Of a stretch of DNA of 64,000 nucleotides, positions 10,014-19,604 are shown piece by piece. The translations under genes and the position numbers were made by a program. Position 1 is the first letter of the stretch. Each line of letters starts with the position of its first letter. The stretch spans positions 1-64,000 of the forward strand of contig JADDOH010007969.1 in the NCBI GenBank assembly GCA_016648135.1, written 5' to 3'. The stretch comes from Agrypnia vestita (Eukaryota > Arthropoda > Insecta > Trichoptera > Phryganeidae). The notes below the pieces were generated by a model, which worked only from the letters and a program-made list of their open reading frames with translations, had not been told where the DNA came from and ran no database searches.

Positions 10014-12350
10014 CTACATCACGTCTTTCATTATTTAGACCTCACCATGCCTATCCATTAAACATATATCAATGTTACTACCAGAATTCCACTGTGTACT
10101 CACACAGCTATTCTTTTCTCGATTGACAAGGGTACATTAGAAGTTATAGCATAATTATTAATTATGCTATAACACTTAATTATTAATTACCTGCTCCGTT
10201 TCTCTCATAATGGAATATAAAACATACTTGTTTTTATTTTTCACAGGATCCTAAAGAGAAACTGTGAAAAATGTGTAAAATATAGAATTCAATTTAATTT
10301 TGAATGAATAACATGAATATGTGGAGGGGTTGGAATGATCGTGGAAAAGGGGGATGTTGAATATTTAGTTTCCATCAGTCAAAGGCTGTTTTATGTTATA
10401 GAGAACAGACAGGTAGACATTGACAAATACTTAATTAAATCATAACCAAATAGAATTTTTGATGAAAATCAGATAACAAAATGAGAAGAAAAGAATTTTG
10501 ACTTGGAACAAAAAATTTTTTAATGCCAAAAGTGTAATTATTATTTTTAATTATTTTTTTAATTAATTCGCTTATTTGGACAAAAACTTTTCAGTGTATT
10601 TAGGACCGACTATCAAAAATTATTTTAAACGGTTGATTGGTTATTTTTTTGAAAGACTTTTAATTCATAATGCGTCAATTTTTAAAATTAAATGTCCGCT
10701 ATTTTGCGTCCAGCAAATAATAATTGTCGGGGACGTCCCGTGGGCCTAGTACGGCGACGCTTAAGAGCGTCAAATTTTACGAGGCGGCAAATTGGGGGCG
10801 GAGCATTAAAATTAGATTTAAAACAAAATATATTAGAATTACGTTCTCGTAGAAAAAAAGAACCATTAGAAGGCTCGTTTTAAGGGTTGTAAAGCAATTG
10901 AGAACGATTGGTTCTTTACATTCGCGTTTATTGCCGGCAAGTCGACAGATAAATGCGCTCGTATATAAAATATCTTCTTTTTTCGTGCATGTCAGACCCC
11001 CCTGATGTCAGTTATCACTCTGATAGATTACTCTGTCCTGTGCTAGCTAATGGTTGTCGGTTGAATATCATAAATTATGTTTTGGCCACTTTGATATTTA
11101 GGCCCATTTCATCGCCTTCCACACTGATACGGTTTAGTTTTCTTCGTTCCACACAATATTTCCTCAATCTAATCTGCTATGACTAAGGTTCATGATCAAG
11201 ACTCCACAGATCTGGGGCAGTCCTCAGAGTACCCTTGCTAACAAGGCGTCTATCTTCTTGAGGCTGACTGTTTACTAGTCCAACCCTCCCTTGCTTGGTT
11301 CCAGACACATCCTCCGTGGGTCGATTTCCTCTCGCCACTACTGGTGTAGCTACAGGCTCCTCTGCAGGGTACCCAGGCAAATCCTTAGCCAGCTACTTAA
11401 TCAATTACCGGTTAGCCAAGGCCAAACCCTTCGACCTACGATCACCGAAGATCTTGGAACATGTCTGAAAACCGTGCGAGAACGAACTTTGAATCACCCA
11501 AACTTTTATCTTTATTTAATATTTATCTTCCATCATCATATACCTAGAGACAGTGAAGAGGTTTTGTGTGGTCGCCTCGCCGCGCTGCTTACTACATACT
11601 TCATGACCGCTTTAGCATTAAAATAATGCCAAACTGCTCATAAAACGGCCCTGGGTATGCGGTGCGTCCTCTTCGTCGTGGTGTGAGCAAGGTATTTAAA
11701 TGTTTTTTTTAATAATACATTAATTTTGCAATACACTAACATTACACATTTCTAAGATAGCACAGATCCTTAAAAAAAATTGATGTCGTAATGAGAACTC
11801 ACAGGCCGGGTCATTTTTCGACCGATGTGCTAAAACTTTTGAAAGTTTCGACATTTTTTAACAATTATTTATGGTCCTTATTTAAGAGGGATTATAGAAT
11901 GAAAAAATGGAAAAAAAAGTCAATTTCATGAGAATACTCCCTTAAGATAATGTTGGGCTTATTCTCATCTAACAACATTTTAATTAAAATTTCGTAATGA
12001 ATTTATATCATAAAAAATATATAAAAGAAAGAATAAAAAACATTGGCGGTGGCATTCTAAAATTTTAAGTAAGGGCGGCACCGTACCTAGTGACGTCACT
12101 GATAATTATAATTACAAAAGTTACTTGGAACGTAGGAAGTGGTTTTTACTCGTTCCCATTTCAGATTCCTGACGTCCCCATGGAGCGTAGTTTAAGTTTT
12201 GCTCAAACATTTTTTTGGTTTGTCTTTAATTCAGATTTGTCACGAACGCAATGTCGCTGCTTAAGAAAACAAGACAGAATAATTGAATCGTCGAGTTTGA
12301 AAACTTTCCCTGGATGACGTCACCGTAAATTTATCTTCTAGCAGTGTATC
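10014..12350. other. unassigned stretch, no supported gene
   Basis: AT-rich with two GC-richer islands. At 10692-10883 (+) a 63-codon frame encodes an Arg-rich peptide (GLVRRRLRASNFTRR, LELRSRRKKEPLE) of no family I know. At 11180-11640 both strands carry open frames; on the minus strand one contains EEPVATPVVARGNRPTED, which could be a transposon end. Neither has a start context or neighbours that would support calling a gene. Confidence 0.35.
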
Positions 12351-12470
12351 TACAGGGTGTAACAGAGCTAGTCCACAATACTTACATTTAAATTTTGTCT
12401 AATTTATGAGTCCGAAATCAATTTCATGCTCTTTTACGGGGTACTTATTTATATTGCCTCGTCGTGAAAG
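12351..12470 (+). repeat. end fragment of a TACAGGGTGT foldback element
   Basis: Begins TACAGGGTGTAACAGAGC and continues with an ATTTATGAGTCCGAAAT block that aligns with the outer arm of the foldback element at 14779. No matching second arm follows, so this is a solo end. A second such end lies at 24907. Confidence 0.45.
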
Positions 12471-12595
12471 TTTTTTTTATACTGTATAGGGGATACGAGG
12501 TCCGCGGATCCCCCACTATTTTATAAATGTTGTACAGGGAACAGCTGATGTAAAGAAAGCCGCTGTCAGTTTTATGAATTTTGGGGTGCTTATCG

Positions 12596-13235
12596 TTCAA
12601 CCTTGGTAGATTACTCGGTCAGCTGGCTGCTTCAAGTCGACGAACCGGGATCCCTGTGGTGTTGACGACGGATGTTCTTCGAGGTTCGAGTTTGTTGGAA
12701 AACGAAGAGCGAAGAGCTGTCGTTGGAGTGTAGAGACCGGTGTCGTGAAGTTGGAGATGCTGGTAGACAACGGATGTAAGCAGTGTATCGCGGCGAGGTT
12801 GATGAGGATGATGGTACTGCATGTTGAAGATAATAAGTGCCGATGTATGTTGCGAGGACAGTGAGGCGATGACGATGATAGAATTGCGGCGGCAGACTGG
12901 AGATCAGTCATGTCTTAGAGTGCGGTCGCAGAGCAGCGTGACGTTGTGGTTACGGCGTAGGGAAACGAACTAACTTGGGACTTTGCTGCTACGTCTTTTA
13001 TATCCCAATTTTAGTGTAGAGCATTTTGTATTTCTGATGACTGGTGTATCTTACTTCATCATCACTTTTCAACTTCACTCCGTTTGCTTCTTCTGCGTGC
13101 GAAGCTCGATGTCAGCATTCTTCATACCCGTGTTGCTGGTGATTGATATCGACCGATGTATTTTTCCCGTGCGAACTGTCATCGTCAGCGGTGGTTATGG
13201 AATGTGGGGAAACGGGTTGTTGACACCACAACTGC
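12596..13235 (-). promoter_or_regulatory. GC-richer segment with TATA box and initiator-like site
   Basis: On the minus strand TATAAAAG lies at 12996-13003 and an initiator-like TTAGTT about 30 bp further on (near 12972), which is normal core-promoter spacing. The outer side starts TGTGGTGTCAAC near 13228, which would suit the 5' end of an LTR, but no second LTR, primer-binding site or coding region was found. It could be a solo LTR or a gene promoter. The open frame downstream (12597-12911) is low in complexity and unidentified. Confidence 0.3.
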
Positions 13236-13249
13236 ATTAATTTTCTATA

Positions 13250-13990
13250 TAGGAACACTTCTCGTAGGGTATTTCAAAAAATATTTTATTTAAAAAGTTC
13301 CCACCACCTTAACATTTTTGATAATCTTAAAGGAATAATTTTATATCATTCATTCTAAAATTTTAAAAATTTGCTGAGTTATATCAATTTGAAACATGAT
13401 AAGTGAATTTTCAAAACGATTTTTTCTTTTTCGTTTTTCTGTAAACGTACTTTCTTCGGAATTTTTCTAGACAGATAAAATATCTCAGTAACCACTTGGG
13501 TTAAAATTTTTGCACACATCTTACAAATAACATTATTTATGTGACAAAATGATTTTTTATAAGATGCGCCGTTTATTTATTAATAATTTATAAGTTTGAT
13601 TTTTTAGGAAAAAAATGTTTTTTTGAAAAAAATGAAAAAAAAAATTCTAACTGCTCTCATTTGCACATAAAAATTCTAATTCTTTTCAATTATGCTTCAT
13701 CATAGACAGCACAAAAGCTGAGGAGGCCATGGCGCTGTGGTGATCTGGTCCTAAAATGTGAACATGCTCTAAAGTGGGAGCATGTCGACCATTCGGCGGT
13801 CAAAAGCGCAGTGAGCTCCAATTTACTTATTTCTTCTTAGATTGTAAAACCGTTTACATGCGTTTAGCTTTGTAACCTTAACTGTAACTATTATGTAAGA
13901 TTATTCAAAATAATAAACTCAATCGCCTACCGCTGTATTTCTCGAATTATACGTTGTATATGAATGATCTCCATAAAAATTGAAAGAGAA
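13250..13990. other. AT-rich stretch without a supported feature
   Basis: Mostly A/T runs to 13680, then about 150 bp of more balanced sequence (13690-13850) with no recognisable terminus or coding frame. Confidence 0.4.
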
Positions 13991-13997
13991 GGTCTGA

Positions 13998-14048
13998 AGC
14001 GATCTAACGATAGGATTCGGAAGTTTCGAATCCTATCGCTAAATCGCT
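13998..14048. repeat. hairpin
   Basis: CGATAGGATTCG and CGAATCCTATCG pair perfectly over 12 bp around a GAAGTTT loop. An outer AGCGAT/ATCGCT pair extends the stem. It is in AT-rich DNA with no adjacent gene, so a terminator role cannot be argued. Confidence 0.7.
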
Positions 14049-14329
14049 CATAATTTCACAAACGACCGCTAAAATGCTCGCTATGGTAAACAACCATTTC
14101 GCGCCAGTTATGAGTAAAATGACTACTATGCAACACAAGGTATTCTGTGTTCGTGGGTTCTGTGAGACTGAGTACTTAAATCACATTATGTAAAACTTGC
14201 ATCTGCTCAATCACTGAATTCGAATATCGATTCTTGCATACCCGTTGCCTTTCTCACCTGTTTGTCGTACTTTTTCTTCAACACACTACAAATTGGTGAC
14301 CATTATTATCTACACCAACTCTACCACAA

Positions 14330-14482
14330 ACGTGTCACATCAATATTCTTACTATTTCCAAACTAAGCTAAACGCCTGTGCTATGAACGATACAACTAAC
14401 TAGCTGACATGGAATGAGGATCGAACCAGTGACCACTGAATCACTAGGTAAGCGTCCTAACCACTAGACCAACACACCCGTT
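14330..14482 (-). repeat. tRNA-derived SINE, copy 2
   Basis: Antisense copy: CGTGTCACATCAATATTC tail, CTAAGCTAAACGCCTG body, and a decayed tRNA-like head (GGATCGAACCAGTGACC, CTAACCACTAGACCAAC). Confidence 0.75.
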
Positions 14483-14778
14483 ATTTAAGTACATTATTTG
14501 TTTATTTCATGCTCTCGGGATAGAATTGCCAGATCTGCTAAATTTATATGCTTGTCCAGGGGCTATTTTCTCACTGCGCCAGTGGTTTTATTAAATTTCC
14601 CTGAGGCGTAGCTAAGGGTGGGTGCTGTGACCAGGGGGATAAATTGCTGATAGTAAATAAGCATCTCCTACATCATGACTAGATGTCACACAGCAGCCAG
14701 GATAATTTGCCATATAATCATACAGAACTTTTAGCATGTAAATACGATCGACTCACTGAGATTAATTATTTCGTCATA

Positions 14779-15285
14779 TACAGGGTGTACCAGAGCTAGC
14801 AACAGAAACTTGGCAGGTAGATTCCTGACTATTTTATGAGTCTAAAATGTTAAAGCAACCTAATATTAATAGTTATGTATATATGCAATATCAAAGTTTG
14901 CATTTTTTTTCAATATTTCTTATTTATTTTTTGAACTATCATTACAGTATCTTATCTCGATTATGAAAAATTCATTCGCTTTAATACAAGTCGAATAAAA
15001 TGAAAGAAACCTTGCAAAAATTGAAAAAAGGATTTTTTATAAGGTATTTATCATTTTATTTAAGTTGTATTGAAGCAAATGAATTTTTCATAATCGATAT
15101 AAGTTACTGTAGTGATAGTTCAACTTTTTGCAGAAAAATAAATCAGAAATATTGGAAAAAAATGCAAACTTTGATATTGCATATCTCCATAACTATCGAT
15201 ATTAGGTCACGGTTGCTTGAACATTTTAGACTCATAACATAGTCAGGAATCTACCGGCAAAGTTTCTGCTGCTAGCTCTGGTACA
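14779..15285. mobile_element. foldback element, about 507 bp
   Basis: The left arm starts TACAGGGTGTACCAGAGC and runs to about 14990. The right arm is its inverted copy and ends CTAGCTCTGGTACAT, lacking the final ACCCTGTA. The arms pair over roughly 200 bp each, including GCAAACTTTGATATTGCAT-type and GACTCATAA blocks. The short open frame across the middle is a product of the arms. No transposase is present, so this is non-autonomous. Confidence 0.8.
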
Positions 15286-15469
15286 TAGATAAAATTATTT
15301 TTGCGTGTAGATAGAAAGACTTGTTACAACTTAGTTGGAAAATTCAATACTGCTACAATATCAGTTGGAAAATGGGAAGGCTATATATTTAAGAGTATTG
15401 ACATTGTTGTGATTTAAGGAATTAAAAAAAAAACAATATTTTATTTAAATAAATAAAAATAACTTGGTA

Positions 15470-15640
15470 AAACACCACTTATATTTATTGTCGATTCCGA
15501 CCAGGTTTCGCTACGACCGTGGCTTCTTCAGGGAGAATCTTAACTGACTAAACATTCAAAAATTATGAGCTTATATACTAGTGATACATCAGTGTGAAAG
15601 GACGGAGTGTCAATAGTGGGGGTAGGGGGTAAGAATGCGC
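15470..15640 (-). mobile_element. Penelope-like element terminal fragment
   Basis: On the minus strand a C-rich block (CCCCCTACCCCCACTATTGA) is followed by TTCATAATTT-like sequence and then the hammerhead-like motif at 15493-15539. The same order of blocks occurs in the inverted repeat at 19047-19444. No coding sequence is attached. Confidence 0.45.
15493..15539 (-). ncRNA. hammerhead-like ribozyme motif, family II
   Basis: Minus strand: helix I GATTC(T)C pairs with GGAATC, six pairs with one bulged U. The core CTGAAGA (15525-15531) is followed by one extra A. Helix II GCCAC/GTAGC has one mismatch and a GGTC loop. GAAA follows, then ACC-T-GGT as a minimal helix III, and the cleavage triplet GTC just before helix I closes. 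All strictly conserved core bases are present. The extra A is a departure from the textbook core. Activity is untested. Confidence 0.5.
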
Positions 15641-15949
15641 AAGGAATATTACTATTAAGAGGGAACATGAGTATTTAAAAGTGACTCTGATAAGTTTACT
15701 TTTCCATATAGCCCTTTTAATTTTCCATATAGCCCTTTGTTTAATTTAATGTTCACAAAAGATGGGGTAACACCCACTTTAGACCCCGCCCCCTCTCACT
15801 CTCTTTCGGTAGATCCCTGATGGTTCATTAGGCTAATCAGTGCATGTTTGTCCCTGACAAGACTAACACGCGTGTGATCAATTATTGGTGGAAGTGTAGC
15901 AATACTATGGTTGAGGTATGTAGTGTTGTGAATGTAGTGGTGTTGTGTT

Positions 15950-15991
15950 GGTCCTGACGAAGAGACGGGTACGTCTCGAAACCGGTAGACC
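15950..15991 (+). ncRNA. hammerhead-like ribozyme motif, family I
   Basis: Plus strand: helix I GGTC (15950-15953) pairs with GACC (15988-15991). Core CTGACGA at 15954-15960, then an extra A. Helix II GAGAC/GTCTC has a GGGTAC loop. GAAA is followed by the self-complementary ACCGGT as helix III, and cleavage is predicted after the A of GTA. All conserved core bases are present. It lies antisense to the Penelope-like coding end beside it. Hammerhead motifs are known from Penelope-like elements; activity here is inference. Confidence 0.6.
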
Positions 15992-16033
15992 TAAAATCTG
16001 GTAGTGGTTTTTACAAAGTTAACTAACAATCTG

Positions 16034-16228
16034 TTATAAGTTTACTTGATTATTAATGATTTTACGATTCATATTGATGGCTTTTCTTATCTCTAATGCT
16101 TCTAAATTATCTAATCTACTACCTATTCCGTTTTTACGAATAATACTAACTCCTGAACTATTATTGAACGTGTGGTCTTCTTCAATTAAATGGTTGACAA
16201 ATTCTGAGAACCCACTACTTTTTAAACA
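16034..16228 (-). pseudogene. Penelope-like element polyprotein, C-terminal fragment
   Basis: Minus-strand frame of about 64 codons ending in TAA at 16034. It reads KSSGFSEFVNHLIEEDHTF, then LDNLEALEIRKAINMNRK and finally INNQVNL. The arrangement (His-containing segment, LE-x-x-EI helix, then an Asn/Gln-rich end) is what I associate with the extreme C-terminus of Penelope-like reverse transcriptase/GIY-YIG proteins, just after the endonuclease. The reverse transcriptase and endonuclease core are not here; upstream on this strand the frame meets a stop. The neighbouring hammerhead-like motif supports the assignment. Without a search it stays a motif-level call. Confidence 0.5.
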
Positions 16229-16239
16229 AGGCTAAATCC

Positions 16240-17380
16240 AAGATAATGGTCCCATAGCATATGCAACGAAAATGATTATTTCACTATATTATTGAATGTG
16301 CTAATAACAAAATGAAAGATAATTTACGTTTAAAAAGTAAGTATTAAATAATATATTACACTTTAAAGTTTCGAAAAATGCACTGCATATTTTGACATTT
16401 CATAGGCGATATATGAGATTAGGTTAGGTTATTAGGTTTGGTTTGTTTAATTTATTCCTTTAAACAACGCTAGTGCTCTTTCACTCAAATTTTTACATTA
16501 CGCGATGTCTTCCCTATATAAAACGCGGGGCAATATAATGATAGTCCTCTCCTAATCACGAGTAATAGTGTAGAAGAGAAGTACTATGTGAAATCTGTAA
16601 ACCTTCATTATTTAATAATGTATTTGTCTATTAAATAAATAAAAATAAATAAAAAATATGGGGTAACTTGTTACTTTCAAAATACGGCCAATCGCGAGAG
16701 ACAGGGAGAGCATGTTGTCTCGCTCGCTAGGGATGAGGGATAAAAATTATGACGCGTGGTAACACGGGCTGGATCAGTGGTGATATACACCATTTTTTAA
16801 CAAAACAATATTTTATTCTACGAACACATACGCAAAATCCTTTACAACGGTTTGCGGCGCAGAATAAATCCCTCATTTCAAGTTGTACGTGAATTTTGTT
16901 GGAAAGTTCCAGAACACCTTCCCCTACTTGTCTTCCAACCCATCCGCCCCCCTCCCCCAGCCGGTGGCCGCTGACGTCACCGCGGAGCCTGTCCCCAGGG
17001 CGGTAGCTTCCCCACGATCGGTAGACATTTTTCTCGGACCCCCGTGGGACCCTTAGAAAGTATTTCATACTCACAACTCGATTAATAGCACTCGGGCGAA
17101 ATAACAGGCAGAATGCACACAACTAATTATTTTAAAAGATTTTAGAACACATATAAGATATTCAGTCACATAATAGTTTATAGAAGAATCTATCTATTAA
17201 TCGGGATATTGTCACGGACGTGGCTTTGGAAGGCAAATGAAAACACTGGAAATTAATTTAGTTTAATTTATTACCAAGAAAAGTCCTGGACACGAGTTAA
17301 ATTGTAGTATCGTTCTTTATATTATTTATATTATTCATATTTAAAGCATTAACTTTGTGGTTAGACATAATAACAGAATG
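16240..17380. other. unassigned stretch with a GC-rich core
   Basis: 16240-16650 is AT-rich; a TTAGG-like run (GATTAGGTTAGGTTATTAGG) lies at 16417-16436. 16850-17060 is GC-rich, with a 131-codon minus-strand frame (16727-17122) that has no recognisable domain and Gly/Arg-rich low complexity. No gene is called. Confidence 0.35.
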
Positions 17381-17415
17381 TTAGTAAACTTAGTAAAAAC
17401 CACTACCAGATTTAC

Positions 17416-17457
17416 GATCTACCGGTTTCGAGACGTACCCGTCTCTTCGTCAGGACC
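17416..17457 (-). ncRNA. hammerhead-like ribozyme motif, family I
   Basis: Minus-strand copy of the 15950 motif. Helix I is GGTC/GATC with one wobble pair, the core is CTGACGA plus extra A, helix II GAGAC/GTCTC, then GAAA and ACCGGT. All core bases are intact. Confidence 0.55.
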
Positions 17458-17674
17458 AACACTACACTACTACATTCACTCTCATTTACTCACTACATCT
17501 ACTTCATTTCTCTCACTCTCTCGTTAGATCCCTGAATTGTTCAGTAGTTCAATTATTCATAATCAGTGCATGCTTGTCTCTGACAAGATTAACACGCATG
17601 TGAACAATAGTGGCGATAGTTTGACAATACTATGGTTGGGGTGTATAGTGTTGTGAATGTAGTAGTGTAGTGTT

Positions 17675-17710
17675 GGTCCTTACGAAGAAACATCTCGAAA
17701 CCGGTAGACC
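17675..17710 (+). ncRNA. decayed hammerhead-like motif, family I
   Basis: Partner arm of the motif at 17416. Helix I GGTC/GACC and GAAACCGGTA are kept, but the core reads CTTACGA (G5 lost) and helix II is shortened, so it should be inactive. Confidence 0.5.
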
Positions 17711-17956
17711 GTAAATCTGGTAGTGATTTTTACTAAGTTTACTAACATTCTGTTGACGTTCTTTATTTTTATAGTCGCTAAATGTCTTCCGAATATTCCA
17801 CACATATCATTGAATTATTCCTCAATTAACGCAGTCTCTATTGCTTAGATCACTTCTGATAAACTCCGTTCTATGTTCGCTCGTAGAAACTATTCGCGCC
17901 GGTACAAATTATGGTGCGTAGCAGATGGTTGTATCAAATTATAAATCAAATCGGTG

Positions 17957-18404
17957 TCACCAGTGTGGCGGATATGATTTGATGTAACGCGTGTATTCGC
18001 GAAGGAAACAGTGTGACTGTGCACCTCTGCAAAAATGCACAATCAGTCTGATGCATGTCGAGTGAACGCTAAAGGCTTGTATAGGAATGTGTGTCGAGTG
18101 TGGAGGTATATGACAAGCTGAGCGGGATGCGATACAGGATGAATAGAAAGAAGTACTCACAATTAACTCGATGGTTTATTGAAGTCACAAAACTTTACAT
18201 ATTGGAGAATGCGTATACAACAAAATACGGAAAGCGAGTTTGAGCGTGGTATCGCGGGCACGGTCGGTGAGAGAAAGGTTTGGTACTTTGCCGGCGCCTC
18301 GGGCTTCTCGTTGGGCGATATCCCTCTAGCGCGGTTGGTCTTGGGACGCTCGAGGGACTAGAGTCCAAGCAGGTCTGGCTCCACCACATATGTAGCATGG
18401 TCAC
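17957..18404 (-). repeat. possible solo LTR
   Basis: On the minus strand a segment beginning TGACCATGCTAC and ending TATCCGCCACA is followed by CTGGTGACACCGATTTGA. That resembles the sequence just after the 5' LTR of many insect LTR elements. It carries an AATAAA signal near 18177-18182. No coding region of an LTR element adjoins it and no second LTR was found, so this is a candidate only. Confidence 0.35.
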
Positions 18405-18419
18405 TAAGGCGCTTGTGTG

Positions 18420-18775
18420 GAAAATCTTTTAAAGTGAATATAATGCTGGTGTAGTGTGATAGACAGAGTAAAGAAACGATTGCTGAAATGGTTTGGTCAT
18501 GGAGAGCGTATGAGCGAGGAAAGGATGGTTAAGAAAATATATGGGACGAGTTTTGAAGGCAACAGGAATAGAGGACGTCCACCAAAGACCTGGCGTGGTC
18601 AGATACTACAAGCATGGCCCTGTTGAAAGCGTCAACAACCGTAGAGCTTGCATGAGAAGATGTATGAATGTGGCCGAAGCAAAAGTGGTGTGCCAGGAAA
18701 GAAGAGCGTGGTGTTCCATTCTCTCTGCCTACCCCTGCGGGCAGCGATTGTTTGTTAGTCAGTTTTTTTAGCATT
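18420..18775 (+). pseudogene. LINE 3' coding fragment
   Basis: C-terminal piece of a non-LTR retrotransposon polyprotein. The frame starts near 18460 with RVKKRLLKWFGHGERMSEER, continues MVKKIYGTSF and NRNRGRPPKTWRGQIL, and is then interrupted; a second frame holds GRSKSGVPGKKSVVFHSL, ending at CLPLRAAIV. The WFGH-x-ERM and GRPPKTW words mark this C-terminal class. It is 5' truncated and carries frame breaks. An inverted copy of the same family lies at 19605-19905, a third at 9240 and a short one at 38290. Confidence 0.65.
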
Positions 18776-18877
18776 GTAACGAGAATGACGTTTTAGAATT
18801 GTCACTTAATTGTCACCGATTTTTCGAGCCTAGATCAATAACACATCAATAATCATTATCGAATATTGTTTGTAAAA

Positions 18878-19063
18878 ATGGCGTACGATCCTGCCTGGTG
18901 GTACGAAATTGTCCCTACAATAGCTTCTCACGGTATAAAAGCTGAAGAAATATGAATATATCAATCTACTAACATGTATTATAGTTTTTATGAAAATAAA
19001 CGTCCAACAGAACTCGTGAATTACGAAAACAGATACAACGAAATTTATTATGAATATAATTAA
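18878..19063 (+). pseudogene. unidentified 62-codon frame with one stop
   Basis: Begins MAYDPAWWYEIVPTIASHG with a good AAAATGG start context, meets TGA at about 18953 and then stays in frame as IYQSTNMYYSFYENKRP to NRYNEIYYEYN and TAA. A protein-like frame with a single interrupting stop suggests a decayed small gene or a transposon product; it abuts the inverted repeat at 19047. WYEIVP recalls the start of the small complex I subunit MWFE, but the rest does not fit, so no function is assigned. Confidence 0.25.
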
Positions 19064-19104
19064 ACGAATTAACTTAGTTTATTGCCACTTAATTTTTGGT
19101 AAAA

Positions 19105-19142
19105 ACCAACCGGTTTCGGAAACAACGTTCCCTCGTCAGGGT
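19105..19142 (-). ncRNA. hammerhead-like ribozyme motif
   Basis: Minus strand: ACC/GGT helix I, core CTGACGA (19133-19139), helix II GGGAAC/GTTTCC with a GTT loop, GAAA, and self-complementary ACCGGT before the cleavage site. In this copy the base after the core is G, so helix II can pair without a bulge. Confidence 0.55.
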
Positions 19143-19347
19143 ATAATAATTTAGAAGTCCTAAAAATTAAGAAATTCATAAATAATAATGAATGTGTTAT
19201 AAATAACCAAAAAAATCTAACTTGAATATGTTCCCTTTCACCCTATCACCTATTTCTTTCGCACCCCCCACTATTTACCCCCATTTGGACACTTGACACC
19301 GAGGTATGATTGTTCATAATTTGTAAAGTTTAATTAGTATTATGTAT

Positions 19348-19385
19348 ACCCTGACAAAGGAACGTTGTTTCCGAAACCGGTTGGT
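19348..19385 (+). ncRNA. decayed hammerhead-like motif
   Basis: Inverted partner of 19105. The core reads CTGACAA, so the conserved G8 is lost, followed by AGGAAC ... GTTTCC, GAAA and ACCGGT. Probably inactive. It shows the A after the core that is also seen in the other families. Confidence 0.5.
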
Positions 19386-19604
19386 TTTTACCAAAAATTA
19401 AGTGGCGATAAACTAAGTTAATTCGTTTAATTATATTCATAATGAATAACCACAAAATAATAGCAAAATATAATAGCAAGAAATTTCTTGATTACTAACA
19501 AAAATCATAACATATCCGAATAATTTTTCTAGTTTGCTGTAGGTCTCTGCATTGTTTTACTGTGTCACTAAATAACGAACTAACCACGTAACCATCACCT
19601 TTTC

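Larger units (their letters stand above)
15790..16228 (-). mobile_element. Penelope-like element remnant with C-terminal coding end
   Basis: In minus orientation it comprises the end of a coding frame (16034-16228), a 40-bp link, the reverse complement of a hammerhead-like motif (15950-15991) and a tail block to about 15790. The tail (TAGATCCCTGA, AATCAGTGCATG, ACAAGACTAACACGC on the plus strand) is shared with the inverted-repeat copy at 17383-17760, so both belong to one family. Confidence 0.55.
17383..17760. mobile_element. Penelope-like terminal inverted-repeat structure
   Basis: Arms of about 100 bp at 17383-17490 and 17655-17760 are inverted copies (GTTAGTAAACTTAGTAAAAA ... versus its complement ending CTAACATTCTGTT). 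Each contains a hammerhead-like motif pointing outward. The 165-bp spacer matches the tail block at 15790-15945. The arms match sequence just beyond the Penelope-like coding stop at 16034. Confidence 0.6.
19047..19444. mobile_element. Penelope-like terminal inverted-repeat structure, second family
   Basis: Arms of about 100 bp (19047-19147 and 19345-19444) are inverted copies, from ATTATGAATATAATTAAACG inward to the hammerhead-like core. The spacer of about 195 bp holds a C-rich block (CACCCCCCACTATTTACCCC) like that at 15600-15625. Same plan as 17383-17760 with different sequence. Confidence 0.6.

Noticed and set aside
10692..10883. Arg-rich 63-codon frame as a gene
   Set aside because: No family recognised and no supporting signals; left in the unassigned block.
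15000..15242. 80-codon frame inside the foldback element
   Set aside because: Crosses the palindrome centre and is explained by the inverted arms.
16727..17122. 131-codon minus frame in a GC-rich patch
   Set aside because: No domain, low complexity Gly/Arg, no start or splice context.
18878..18953. Complex I MWFE subunit gene
   Set aside because: Only WYEIVP fits; the following residues lack the membrane helix of that family.
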